Positions 1-5,833 of a stretch of DNA of 16,187 nucleotides are shown here, piece by piece. A model generated the notes under the pieces. That model saw only the letters and a program-made list of their open reading frames with translations, was not told the origin of the DNA and searched no databases. Each line of letters begins with the position of its first letter. Position 1 is the stretch's first letter. The position numbers and the translations under genes were made by a program. Where the stretch lies: positions 1-16,187 of the forward strand of contig USFO01000030.1 of NCBI GenBank assembly GCA_900553955.1, read 5' to 3'. The DNA is from an uncultured Oscillospiraceae bacterium. GTDB lineage: Bacteria > Bacillota > Clostridia > Oscillospirales > Ruminococcaceae.

Positions 1-341
1 TGCGTGTGCCCGAAAAGCAGGATGTCCGCGGCGTGTTTATGCGCTTCTTCGACTATTTGCTCCGTGCCGCTCTTCACCCCATAGAGGTAGCCGTGGGTGA
101 AAAAAATACGCTTTCCGCAAAAATCAACAAGGTCATAGTCCGGTGCGGAGCTTGCATAGTCGCAGTTCCCGCGGACAAATAAAATTTTCTTCTCCGGATA
201 AACGTAACGCAGATATTCAAGCTCTCGTTCGCCGTCGCCAAGGTGGATAAAAAGCTCGGCATTTTCGCAGTGGCGCTCCATAATGCGCTCCAGTGCTTCA
301 TAATCGCCGTGGCTGTCGGAAAAAACAATTGCGCGCGGCAT
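1..341 (-). CDS. YfcE/MJ0936-family metallophosphoesterase (5' part, runs off window)
   Basis: The first 113 residues of a calcineurin-like phosphodiesterase are visible, and the C-terminus lies beyond base 1. Metal-binding motifs appear in family order: FSDSHGD (D9, H11), HLGDGE (D36), VRGNCD (N59), FTHG (H83) and LFGHT (H112). This is the compact YfcE/MJ0936 type, a cytoplasmic, usually Mn-dependent phosphodiesterase whose natural substrate is poorly defined. The ATG at 341 is chosen because the protein begins directly at the first beta strand and a purine-rich GGGGGCGGGG-type ribosome site sits just upstream. It is transcribed divergently from the small-protein cluster at 458, from a promoter with TATAAT at 390-395. 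Family membership is secure; the exact substrate is unknown. Confidence 0.9.
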   Translation of the reverse strand, partial: MPRAIVFSDSHGDYEALERIMERHCENAELFIHLGDGERELEYLRYVYPEKKILFVRGNCDYASSAPDYDLVDFCGKRIFFTHGYLYGVKSGTEQIVEEAHKHAADILLFGHT

Positions 342-358
342 TGCCCCGCCCCCTTTCG

Positions 359-388
359 GAATATCGGAAAAATCCGTTTCATATAAAT
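359..388 (+). promoter_or_regulatory. Possible SigE-like sporulation promoter for the three-gene cluster
   Basis: On the plus strand GAATATC (359-365), a 14-base spacer, then CATATAAAT (380-388). This resembles the Bacillus SigE mother-cell consensus (KMATATT, 14-15 bases, CATACAnT), with one mismatch in the -35 and two in the -10. The predicted start would leave a leader of about 60 bases before the ribosome site at 441-450. The match is by eye, and A+T-rich sequence gives chance hits. Confidence 0.3.
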
Positions 389-389
389 C

Positions 390-418
390 ATTATATTCCG
401 TTTTCGTCCTTTGCACAA
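390..418 (-). promoter_or_regulatory. SigA-type promoter for the metallophosphoesterase
   Basis: On the minus strand a perfect TATAAT (390-395) lies 17 bases downstream of TTGTGC (413-418). The -35 box matches only three of six consensus positions. The -10 is about 50 bases upstream of the gene start at 341, and the site overlaps the region that must also hold the promoter of the divergent cluster. Confidence 0.55.
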
Positions 419-457
419 GGCGAAAACACATTTTTCAAAGCGAAAGGCGGAATTTTT

Positions 458-694
458 ATGAATATGAACCTCACCCCGCAGCAGCAACAGGCACTGATTA
501 ACGCCGCAAGCCAAAAGCTCGGAATAGCTCCGGAGCAAATCGCCGCCATGCTTCAAAGCGGCAAGGCGGAGGAGCTTGCCGCCCGGGCGGGCGTGCCCGT
601 GCAGCAGTATGCGAACAATCCTGCCGCAATCGAACGCCTGCTTTCCGACCCGGCAGCCCGCGCCGTAATCAAAAAGCTGATGGGAGGCGGCTGA
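458..694 (+). CDS. Small uncharacterised protein, first gene of three-gene cluster
   Basis: A 78-residue soluble, helical, Gln/Ala-rich protein that starts MNMNLTPQQQQALINAA and ends in KKLMGGG. The reading frame is open from an ATG at 293, but the ATG at 458 is preferred because GAAAGGCGG at 441-449 is a good ribosome site and the protein composition changes there. The middle reads like a short helix-turn segment (LGIAPEQIAAMLQSGKAEEL), followed by a second amphipathic helix near the C-terminus. I do not recognise a named family, although small proteins of this style occur beside partners like the next two genes in Clostridia. Its stop is separated by one base from the next start, so the genes are probably translationally coupled. 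Function unknown; a sporulation role is only suggested by the possible SigE-like promoter upstream. Confidence 0.75.
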   Translation: MNMNLTPQQQQALINAASQKLGIAPEQIAAMLQSGKAEELAARAGVPVQQYANNPAAIERLLSDPAARAVIKKLMGGG

Positions 695-695
695 T

Positions 696-1121
696 ATGCC
701 GGATTTGAGCGAGCAGCTCTCGTCAATTTTGCAAAACCCGCAGGCACAGGACAGCATTCGTCAACTTATGGGAATGCTCGGGCAGCCCGCGCAGAATGCA
801 CAATCTCCGCCGTGCGCGGCGGCAAACACGCCGCCTGCCCCGCCGCAGAATCAGCCGCCGCTTGACCTTTCGGCACTGCTTGGCAAACTGAGTCAGCCGC
901 CGTCTCCATCGCCGGAACAGCCTGCGTTCGACATAAACACGCTGCTGAAAATTCAACAAATTTTTTCAAAGATGAACTGCGACGATAAGAATATCTGCTT
1001 AATTCGGGCGCTGCGGCCGTACCTGAAAGACACTAAAAAGGCGGACGATGCTATAAACATCCTCCGCCTGCTGAGCGTGCTGCCTGCCCTGCGCGACTGC
1101 GGAATTTTTGGGAGGGGGTAA
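696..1121 (+). CDS. Uncharacterised Pro-rich-linker protein, second gene of cluster
   Basis: A 141-residue protein with a short N-terminal helix (about residues 3-29, LSEQLSSILQNPQAQDSIRQ), a Pro/Ala/Gln-rich disordered linker (about 30-70), and a conserved-looking C-terminal helical segment (about 76-135). That last segment contains KNICLIRALRPYLKD and DDAINILRLLSVLPAL. An LxxALRPYL...DxAIxLLRLxxxxP pattern is one I associate with unnamed proteins of spore-forming Clostridia, but I cannot give a family name. It has no signal peptide and no membrane segment. It starts one base after the previous gene, whose final codons AAAAAGCTGATGGGAGGCGG supply its GGAGGCGG ribosome site. Function unknown; probably made in fixed ratio with its neighbours and perhaps part of one complex. 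Confidence 0.75.
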   Translation: MPDLSEQLSSILQNPQAQDSIRQLMGMLGQPAQNAQSPPCAAANTPPAPPQNQPPLDLSALLGKLSQPPSPSPEQPAFDINTLLKIQQIFSKMNCDDKNICLIRALRPYLKDTKKADDAINILRLLSVLPALRDCGIFGRG

Positions 1122-1124
1122 CTT

Positions 1125-1580
1125 TTGAAATGGTACCACAACGATTACTCCGAGGAGGCGCTTGCTGAAATGCAAAAGGAAGCCGAACGCCGCGTGGAGG
1201 AAGGCCGCGAGCGGGCGCGGCTGCTTGCCGGGGCGGCATTCCCGCAAGCGGCGGCGCCGCCGAACGCGCCGCAGAATTGCCAAAACCCGCCCGGCAGATT
1301 TGCACAAGACTACCCTACACAGCAAAGCTATCCTCAGCCGTGCTCAAATTCATACCCGTCGCAGCAATGCTGCCCACCTCCGTGCTCAAATCCGTGCTTG
1401 CCGCCTAACGGTCGTGCCGTATCGTGCTCAAGCCCAATGCAAAGCCCCTTTTCTGCCCTGTCGGAAATGCTCGGCGGTCTTGGTAGCGATAAACTGATTA
1501 TTCTCGGCGTACTGTGGCTACTTTGGAATGAACATGCCGATGTAAAGCTCCTATTGGCGCTGATTTATATTATGTTATAG
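1125..1580 (+). CDS. Uncharacterised Cys/Pro-rich protein with hydrophobic C-terminus, third gene of cluster
   Basis: A 151-residue protein starting at TTG (1125), chosen because GGAGGGGG at 1111-1118 sits at the right distance and no ATG exists early in this frame. The layout is a charged N-terminal helix (about 8-35, rich in Glu/Arg), then a low-complexity Pro/Gln/Cys/Ser region (about 40-110). The latter contains repeated PCSN-type units and a QQCCPPPCSNPC stretch, giving it a coat-protein-like composition. A hydrophobic C-terminal segment follows (about 124-151), with DKLIILGVLWLLW and KLLLALIYIML around a short polar turn. It may therefore sit on or in a membrane as a helical hairpin. 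The last 26 codons lie inside a 124-bp tandem repeat, so two further copies of this 3' end follow without an attached gene. Function unknown; an outer spore-layer or forespore-membrane role is only a guess. Confidence 0.75.
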   Translation: MKWYHNDYSEEALAEMQKEAERRVEEGRERARLLAGAAFPQAAAPPNAPQNCQNPPGRFAQDYPTQQSYPQPCSNSYPSQQCCPPPCSNPCLPPNGRAVSCSSPMQSPFSALSEMLGGLGSDKLIILGVLWLLWNEHADVKLLLALIYIML

Positions 1581-1893
1581 TATATGTCCCACCCCCCAAA
1601 AGGAGTGGGACGGCGCGGTCTAATTCCTCGGCGTGCTGTGGCTGCTTTGGAGCGAGCACGCCGATGTAAAGCTCCTGTTGGCGCTGATTTATATTATGTT
1701 ATAGTATATGTCCCACTCCCCAAAGAGAGTGGGACGGCGCGGTCTTCTTCCTCGGCGTGCTGTGGTTACTCTGGAATGAGCACGCCGATGTAAAGCTCCT
1801 GTTGGCGCTGATTTATATTATGTTATAATATCGAGTCACACTCCCCAAAGGGAGTGTGACGGCGTGGTTTTCTGCATTGATGTGCTGTGGCTT
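1503..1893 (+). repeat. 124-bp tandem repeat: gene 3'-end plus hairpin, three copies and a decayed fourth
   Basis: Copy 1 (1503-1626) contains the last 25 sense codons and stop of the preceding gene followed by a hairpin. Copy 2 is 1627-1750 and copy 3 is 1751-1875, one base longer because of an insertion after the stop. A recognisable start of copy 4 (GTGCTGTGGC at about 1882-1891) then decays. Each full copy can be read as LGVLWLLW(N/S)EHADVKLLL followed by the same tail and a stop codon. Copies 2 and 3 have no upstream gene, and the 124-bp unit is not a multiple of three. Differences between copies 1 and 3 within the codons number seven, all synonymous. Confidence 0.92.
1586..1860 (+). terminator. 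Three repeated hairpins after the stop codons (1586-1611, 1710-1735, 1835-1860)
   Basis: Each repeat unit carries an inverted repeat five to eight bases after its stop codon. Copies 1 and 2 use GTCCCAC...GTGGGAC arms; copy 3 uses GTCACAC...GTGTGAC and forms an 11-bp stem. The C-G to A-T double change between copies preserves pairing, so the stem is probably functional. No strong U-tract follows (GGCGCGGTCT or GGCGTGGTTTT), so they are weak as classical intrinsic terminators. They could instead be 3'-end stabilising or processing structures. Confidence 0.5.
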
Positions 1894-2071
1894 TTTCTCT
1901 GCTTTATTATGCCTTTGCCTGTTTAAACGGCCATTTTTTGCGTCTTGAGCACGCAGTTTCTCCGTATGAGCACGGCGGGGCGGTATTAGCCGGAAATGAG
2001 CACGGCGGGCGGAGCTTTGCCTTTTAACAGTGCTCAACATACCAAAGCTTTTTTAAGTTTCCCGTATTTTC

Positions 2072-2100
2072 TTGACAGCGGCCGCTGCCGCGCCTATAAT
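2072..2100 (+). promoter_or_regulatory. Consensus SigA promoter for the PAP2 gene
   Basis: A perfect TTGACA (2072-2077), a 17-base spacer and a perfect TATAAT (2095-2100). The start of transcription should be near 2107, leaving a leader of about 37 bases before the ATG at 2144. Such a full match suggests strong constitutive expression unless a repressor acts here. Confidence 0.9.
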
Positions 2101-2143
2101 AGCAGTAGTAAAAACAATCTTTTGTACGGAGGATTTAAGGAAA

Positions 2144-2800
2144 ATGAAAAACAATTCAAGGACGAAATTCATCCTGTCGGGAATAGCGTTCGCGCTCTTC
2201 TGTGCGCTTATTTTAGCGGTCAAATTTATTGACGTTCGCGCCATCGGACCGGAGGGCTCCTCTGTCGGACTGAGCGGGATAAACGAAGCCGTGCATAACC
2301 TGTTCGGCGTAAACCTTGCGTGGTACAAAATCACCGATTACCTCGGCTATGCCGCCATTGCAGTGGCGGGCTGCTTTGCGCTTTTAGGCGTGTATCAGCT
2401 TGTCACCCGAAAGAGCCTTGCCAAGGTTGACCCTGATATTTACGCCCTTGCGGGCTGCTACGCCGCCGCCGTGCTCGTCTATGTGATTTTTGAGCACGCC
2501 ATAGTGAACTACCGCCCGATTGACCTTGGCTCGGGGCTTGAAGCCTCCTTTCCTTCCTCCCACACAGTGCTTTCCCTCTGCATTATGAGCACCGCTATTG
2601 ACCAGCTCGCCCGCCGCATAAAGAACAAAGCTCTTTCCGCGGCGCTCTGCATAGGCTGTGGCGTGCTCGGAGCGGTTATCGTAGTGGGCAGGCTCTTTTC
2701 CGGAGTACATTGGTTCACCGATATTCTCGGCGGCGTGCTCATTTCCTTAGCCATACTGCTTGCCTACCTCGGAGCTTGCGAAAGGTTCGGCAAAAAATAA
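2144..2800 (+). CDS. PAP2-family membrane phosphatase
   Basis: A 218-residue integral membrane protein with about five or six hydrophobic segments (roughly residues 9-27, 62-84, 98-117, 141-153, 164-182 and 192-211). It carries the PAP2 phosphatase signature: YRP at 123-125, PSSH at 137-140 (usually PSGH), and GRLFSGVHWFTD with R183, H189 and D193. The Lys expected seven residues before the Arg of motif 1 is Glu (E117). Relatives hydrolyse lipid phosphates such as undecaprenyl pyrophosphate or phosphatidic acid on the outer face of the membrane. The ATG at 2144 is used because the frame upstream runs into the promoter -35 box; AAGGA at 2137-2141 and CGGAGGA at 2127-2133 are available ribosome sites. 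It is monocistronic, with its own promoter and terminator. The substrate cannot be decided from sequence. Confidence 0.9.
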   Translation: MKNNSRTKFILSGIAFALFCALILAVKFIDVRAIGPEGSSVGLSGINEAVHNLFGVNLAWYKITDYLGYAAIAVAGCFALLGVYQLVTRKSLAKVDPDIYALAGCYAAAVLVYVIFEHAIVNYRPIDLGSGLEASFPSSHTVLSLCIMSTAIDQLARRIKNKALSAALCIGCGVLGAVIVVGRLFSGVHWFTDILGGVLISLAILLAYLGACERFGKK

Positions 2801-2815
2801 ATATTTTCGCCCCGC

Positions 2816-2855
2816 AAAAAAAATCCCCGTGCTCGTTTGAGCACGGGGATTTTTC
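2816..2855. terminator. Bidirectional intrinsic terminator between convergent genes
   Basis: A perfect 10-bp GC-rich stem (CCCCGTGCTC at 2825-2834, GAGCACGGGG at 2839-2848) with loop GTTT. It is flanked by an A-run on the left and ATTTTT on the right, so it has a U-tract when read on either strand. It ends the PAP2 gene on the plus strand and the secreted-protein gene (stop at 2888) on the minus strand. Confidence 0.92.
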
Positions 2856-2887
2856 AGCTTATGTAACGCTTTGGGTTCGTGGCGTAA

Positions 2888-5362
2888 TTATTCTCCGAAG
2901 ACCTCTGCGCCGGTGTTGGGGTTCTGTTCGCCCTTTGCCGCTGCCGCTGCGGAAGCTTCGATGTGAATAACGCCTTCACCGCCGGTAAGCTCCTCATATC
3001 TTGCGATAGCGTCAAGGAGCACGCCATAGTTGCCCACAAGCTCCTGCTGTGCAGCGGTAAGCTCTTTGTAGGCTGCGCGGGCGGCGTTGATTGCGCTCTT
3101 GCTGCCGAGGGTCACTTCGCCGATGGCGTCAATCATCTTTTCGACCTTTTCGGCTGCGGGTCTGTTGGCCTCATACTCTGCGTTCGCAACAGGAATGGTG
3201 AAATCGGGCATACGGCTGAGAACCATTCTTGCCTGCGGAGCGTTGAAGTTCGGATCAAGTCCCACTCTGTAATTTATTCCGCGGTGTCCGCCGACGGTGG
3301 TTCCCGCAAAGCCGCCCATCTTGATTGCGCCCACAAGGTTGTAGCTGCCGTTTTCCCAGTTTTCCGGAACGGTGATTTCGATAAGCTGGCGAACGGGGTT
3401 GCCGCTGAAATCATATACGCCGAAGGGGCTGCCCGGGTTGGAGCGGAACATGGTGCCGTCCTCCGCTTTATAGTAGATGGAGGCGTTGAAGTTGTATGCG
3501 CCGGAGAGCTTTTCAGCCGGGTTTACAAGGTTATTGAACTGAATCTTTACCTTTTCGCCCGCTTTGGGTCTGTTGGTGTAGAAGTTCACCTCGTTGCCCT
3601 CGCTGTCATACATGGTGTAGCTTACTTTTCTGGTGGTGACGACCTGATAGGTTGCCTTGCCGTCTTTTTCCACTTTGATGATGTGGCGGCCGGAGGTAAG
3701 TCCGCTTACGGTTACCTTGCCGTCTCTGTCCACGGAAACGCCTCTGGTGGTGAAGCCGCTGAAGGAGAGAGAGCTTCCCACATAGCAGCGGTCAACGGAA
3801 ACCTTGCTGCCGCTTTCGGGAACGAAACTGTAAGAAGCACCGGAGTTCCCCAGATAGAAGAGAATGTCGTGCTCTGCGTCAATTGCGCCCTCTTCGCTTT
3901 CAAGTCTGTCCATAACCATATTGGTGACAACGGAGGAGCCGTCTGCTCCTACTGTTACGACGAACACGCCGGTGCATTCCGGCCAAATGGCGGAGAATTC
4001 CTTGCTCTTGGTGCTGCTCTGACCCTGCATGTGAGTCATGGAGTCATAGGTTACAAGAACGATTGCCATACCCTTTTTGTTGGCGGTCATTTTTGCAACG
4101 GAGCTGTTGTTTGCGTCGGGAGTGATGGAAACAACGTCGCTGGGGTTGCCCTCGTGGTCGATGACCTTGTAGTGCATATCGGGAAGCGCAACTTTTGCGT
4201 TCATAAAGTTTTCAATAGCCATCCAGTTACGGAAAACGTTAAGCTCGTAGGTCTCGCCCACTTCCATGTTCATATAACCCTTGTCGTTGATGTTGAGATA
4301 TATATCGGCACGGTCGAACATATTTTTCTCGTAACGATAAACGGTGTTTTTGCCGAAGGAGCTGTCGCCAATGTGGAGATCCTCTGCGGTTACGGTGATT
4401 TCCTTGGAGGTCTTGATGTTATCGAACTGCCAATAGGTAACGCCGTTGGAGTTCTGAACGCGGTAGAACATCTGACCGGTTATGGTATCGGGAACATCAA
4501 AAACCGCGGTAACGCCGTTTTCGTCCTCGGTGACGGATTTTGCCTCATAGAAGCTGTAAACATAGTAGCTTGCCAAAGTGCCCACGCTTACGGTGGAGCC
4601 TTTGGGTGCTTTGAAGGTGACGGTTACCGACTGAGGAATTTCTGCGGTAATGTCAATGTTGGAGGTGGTCTGGTTGCCCGATTTGGTAACGGTTACAGGC
4701 ATTGCGGTGGCTGCCTTTTCGCCGAGGGGAACGAAGGTTGCCTTTACGGTGTCACCGTCCATAAAGAGGCAGCTATTGTACTCGTTGCCCCATGCAATGG
4801 TTTCGCCGATGGTCACTTCGCGTTTCGTGCCGTCCTTGCCGGTGATGTCGAGGTCAATGGAATAATCGGTTCCGTAAACCCATCCGCTGTTGGTAGCACG
4901 AAGCTCATAAACACGGTGGAAAGTGAATACGGAGCTGTCCTCCTTAACGGTAATGGCGATACCGCCGTTCATTTTTCCGCTGGCGTCATAGCCCTCTACC
5001 CAGTAGTCACCCACGGGGAGGGTTACAAGATACTTGAGGGCGTAGCCGTCCGCAACTGCGGCGTTTCCGTCAAGGAAATCATCGCTGCCCTTAACCTTGC
5101 CGTCGTAAGAATAGACTTTAAGGCTTGCTATCTGTGCATTGTGAACGCCCTTGAGCTCGACGGAAATTCCGCCGGCTGTGGGCATGGGAGCTGCCGCCAA
5201 AACCGGTTCTTCGGCTTCGGGTTCCTCGGAAACAGGCTGTTCGGAAACAACCTCCTCCTGCTCGTTAAGGCTGAGCTGACCCGCTTCCTCGGCAAGTGCC
5301 ACTACGGGAAGCATTGAAAGTACCATCAATACCGCAAGCAGCATTGACAAGATTTTTTTCAT
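2888..5362 (-). CDS. Large secreted Ig-like surface protein under a cobalamin riboswitch, with truncated sorting signal
   Basis: An 824-residue protein with a clear Sec signal peptide (KK, hydrophobic core, cleavage near VALA-EE about residue 25) and an acidic Glu/Pro/Val linker (about 30-55). A series of beta-rich segments follows (about 65-720). Visible landmarks are a VTVTFKAPKGSTVSVG beta unit near 245, a DIYLNIN segment near 355, WPECTGVFVVTVG near 465, and Ig-like stretches around 490-600. One helical FIVAR-like repeat (about 734-795) matches those in the giant protein at 7101. The C-terminus has the wall-sorting motif NPNTG (814-818) but stops after AEVFGE, with no hydrophobic span or basic tail, so covalent anchoring should fail. 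GGAAGGGGA is the ribosome site for the ATG at 5362. Function unknown; the riboswitch leader suggests a corrinoid-related role. Confidence 0.85.
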   Translation of the reverse strand: MKKILSMLLAVLMVLSMLPVVALAEEAGQLSLNEQEEVVSEQPVSEEPEAEEPVLAAAPMPTAGGISVELKGVHNAQIASLKVYSYDGKVKGSDDFLDGNAAVADGYALKYLVTLPVGDYWVEGYDASGKMNGGIAITVKEDSSVFTFHRVYELRATNSGWVYGTDYSIDLDITGKDGTKREVTIGETIAWGNEYNSCLFMDGDTVKATFVPLGEKAATAMPVTVTKSGNQTTSNIDITAEIPQSVTVTFKAPKGSTVSVGTLASYYVYSFYEAKSVTEDENGVTAVFDVPDTITGQMFYRVQNSNGVTYWQFDNIKTSKEITVTAEDLHIGDSSFGKNTVYRYEKNMFDRADIYLNINDKGYMNMEVGETYELNVFRNWMAIENFMNAKVALPDMHYKVIDHEGNPSDVVSITPDANNSSVAKMTANKKGMAIVLVTYDSMTHMQGQSSTKSKEFSAIWPECTGVFVVTVGADGSSVVTNMVMDRLESEEGAIDAEHDILFYLGNSGASYSFVPESGSKVSVDRCYVGSSLSFSGFTTRGVSVDRDGKVTVSGLTSGRHIIKVEKDGKATYQVVTTRKVSYTMYDSEGNEVNFYTNRPKAGEKVKIQFNNLVNPAEKLSGAYNFNASIYYKAEDGTMFRSNPGSPFGVYDFSGNPVRQLIEITVPENWENGSYNLVGAIKMGGFAGTTVGGHRGINYRVGLDPNFNAPQARMVLSRMPDFTIPVANAEYEANRPAAEKVEKMIDAIGEVTLGSKSAINAARAAYKELTAAQQELVGNYGVLLDAIARYEELTGGEGVIHIEASAAAAAKGEQNPNTGAEVFGE

Positions 5363-5435
5363 AAAAAAATCCCCTTCCGTTTCTTTTTTGTTTTATTTGC
5401 AAACAGCGTTACCGCTGCAATTGCCCCTTTCGCAC

Positions 5436-5481
5436 AAATAAAAAACCGCACAAACAAAGCCTCTCGGGCTTGTTCGTGCGG
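5436..5481 (-). terminator. Riboswitch expression-platform terminator upstream of the 824-aa gene
   Basis: On the minus strand CCGCACGAACAAGCC pairs, across a short CGAGA loop, with GGCTTTGTTTGTGCGG (one mismatch), and TTTTTTATTT follows at once. It lies between the riboswitch-like leader and the gene start about 75 bases downstream. It is therefore placed to stop transcription when the aptamer is bound, and may also stop read-through from pduL. Confidence 0.88.
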
Positions 5482-5524
5482 TGGCGCAAATCTATTTTGC
5501 GTTTCTTGCTGCAAAAATATAAAC

Positions 5525-5720
5525 GTCATTCGTCCGAATAAGTCTTCCGGCTATGCTTCATCGCTGTTCCCGCCTTCTCGCACCGGATTTAATTCCGGCA
5601 CAATGGCATAATTGGGCTTCGCTCCGCAATACGGCAAAGCAGTACGCTTTTTTGCGTTCTGCAATGTGTGCTCGCTCACAGGGTTCTCACCTGCTGCTCT
5701 CTTTATTGCGCGTTCCTTTA
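5525..5720 (-). promoter_or_regulatory. Cobalamin riboswitch (divergent form) for the 824-aa secreted protein
   Basis: The minus-strand leader contains the conserved boxes of the cobalamin aptamer in order. They are AAAGGAACG, GGTGAGAACCC (GGTG-nRA-nCC box), GCCATTGTG (GCnACTGT box), GAGAAGGC (GGGAAGGC box), and GAAGCATAGCCGGAAGAC then TTATTCGG (AGUCAGGAnAC-CUGCC box). Compared with the leader at 15.5-15.7 kb there is a long insertion between the GGTG and CATTGTG boxes. An intrinsic terminator follows directly. By family precedent, bound adenosyl- or methylcobalamin would switch the gene off. Confidence 0.8.
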
Positions 5721-5754
5721 ATGATTCTTTGGAATTATTCTTTTTTCAACAAAT

Positions 5755-5801
5755 TGTTCATATACTGTTTACAGTATGAACATTTTCACAGCAAATGTCA
5801 A
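5755..5801 (-). promoter_or_regulatory. Promoter with overlapping palindrome for the riboswitch leader
   Basis: On the minus strand TTGACA (5796-5801), a 17-base spacer and CATACT (5773-5778). An imperfect inverted repeat spans 5755-5782: TGTTCATA and TATGAACA arms around CTGTTTACAG, with a two-base insertion. It covers the -10 box and the expected start site near 5766, the position of a typical repressor operator. The regulator is unknown. The promoter lies 33 bases beyond the pduL stop. Confidence 0.7.
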
Positions 5802-5833
5802 GGCTTTAAGCGCATTTTGGCAAAAACGGAAGC

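Larger units (their letters stand above)
1339..2845. repeat. Cluster of the octamer TGAGCACG / CGTGCTCA
   Basis: Ten copies of this octamer, counting both strands, were found by eye at about 1339, 1381, 1423, 1777, 1946, 1967, 1997, 2491, 2734 and 2838. They occur in coding and non-coding DNA. Only about three were seen in the other 14.7 kb (7115, 9271, 16049). Three of them sit in the otherwise featureless stretch 1894-2071, where I see no gene. Confidence 0.6.

Noticed and set aside
293..457. N-terminal extension of the first small gene from ATG 293
   Set aside because: It would run through the divergent promoter region and out of the phosphoesterase gene. The ATG at 458 has a good ribosome site.
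74..757. 227-codon minus-strand frame across the metallophosphoesterase and the first small gene
   Set aside because: It overlaps two better-supported genes in other frames and has no sensible domain or start context.
1584..1793. 69-codon frame across the tandem repeats
   Set aside because: It is out of frame with the conserved repeated peptide and lacks a ribosome site. The synonymous pattern supports the other frame.
2963..5317. 784-codon open frame on the plus strand opposite the 824-aa gene
   Set aside because: It is a mirror of the minus-strand codon pattern. It has no ribosome site and an implausible His/Cys/Gly-rich composition, while the minus strand has a signal peptide and recognisable domains.
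5525..5720. c-di-GMP riboswitch or T-box as alternative for the leader
   Set aside because: No GEMM core and no T-box sequence (UGGN) were seen, whereas four cobalamin boxes occur in order.
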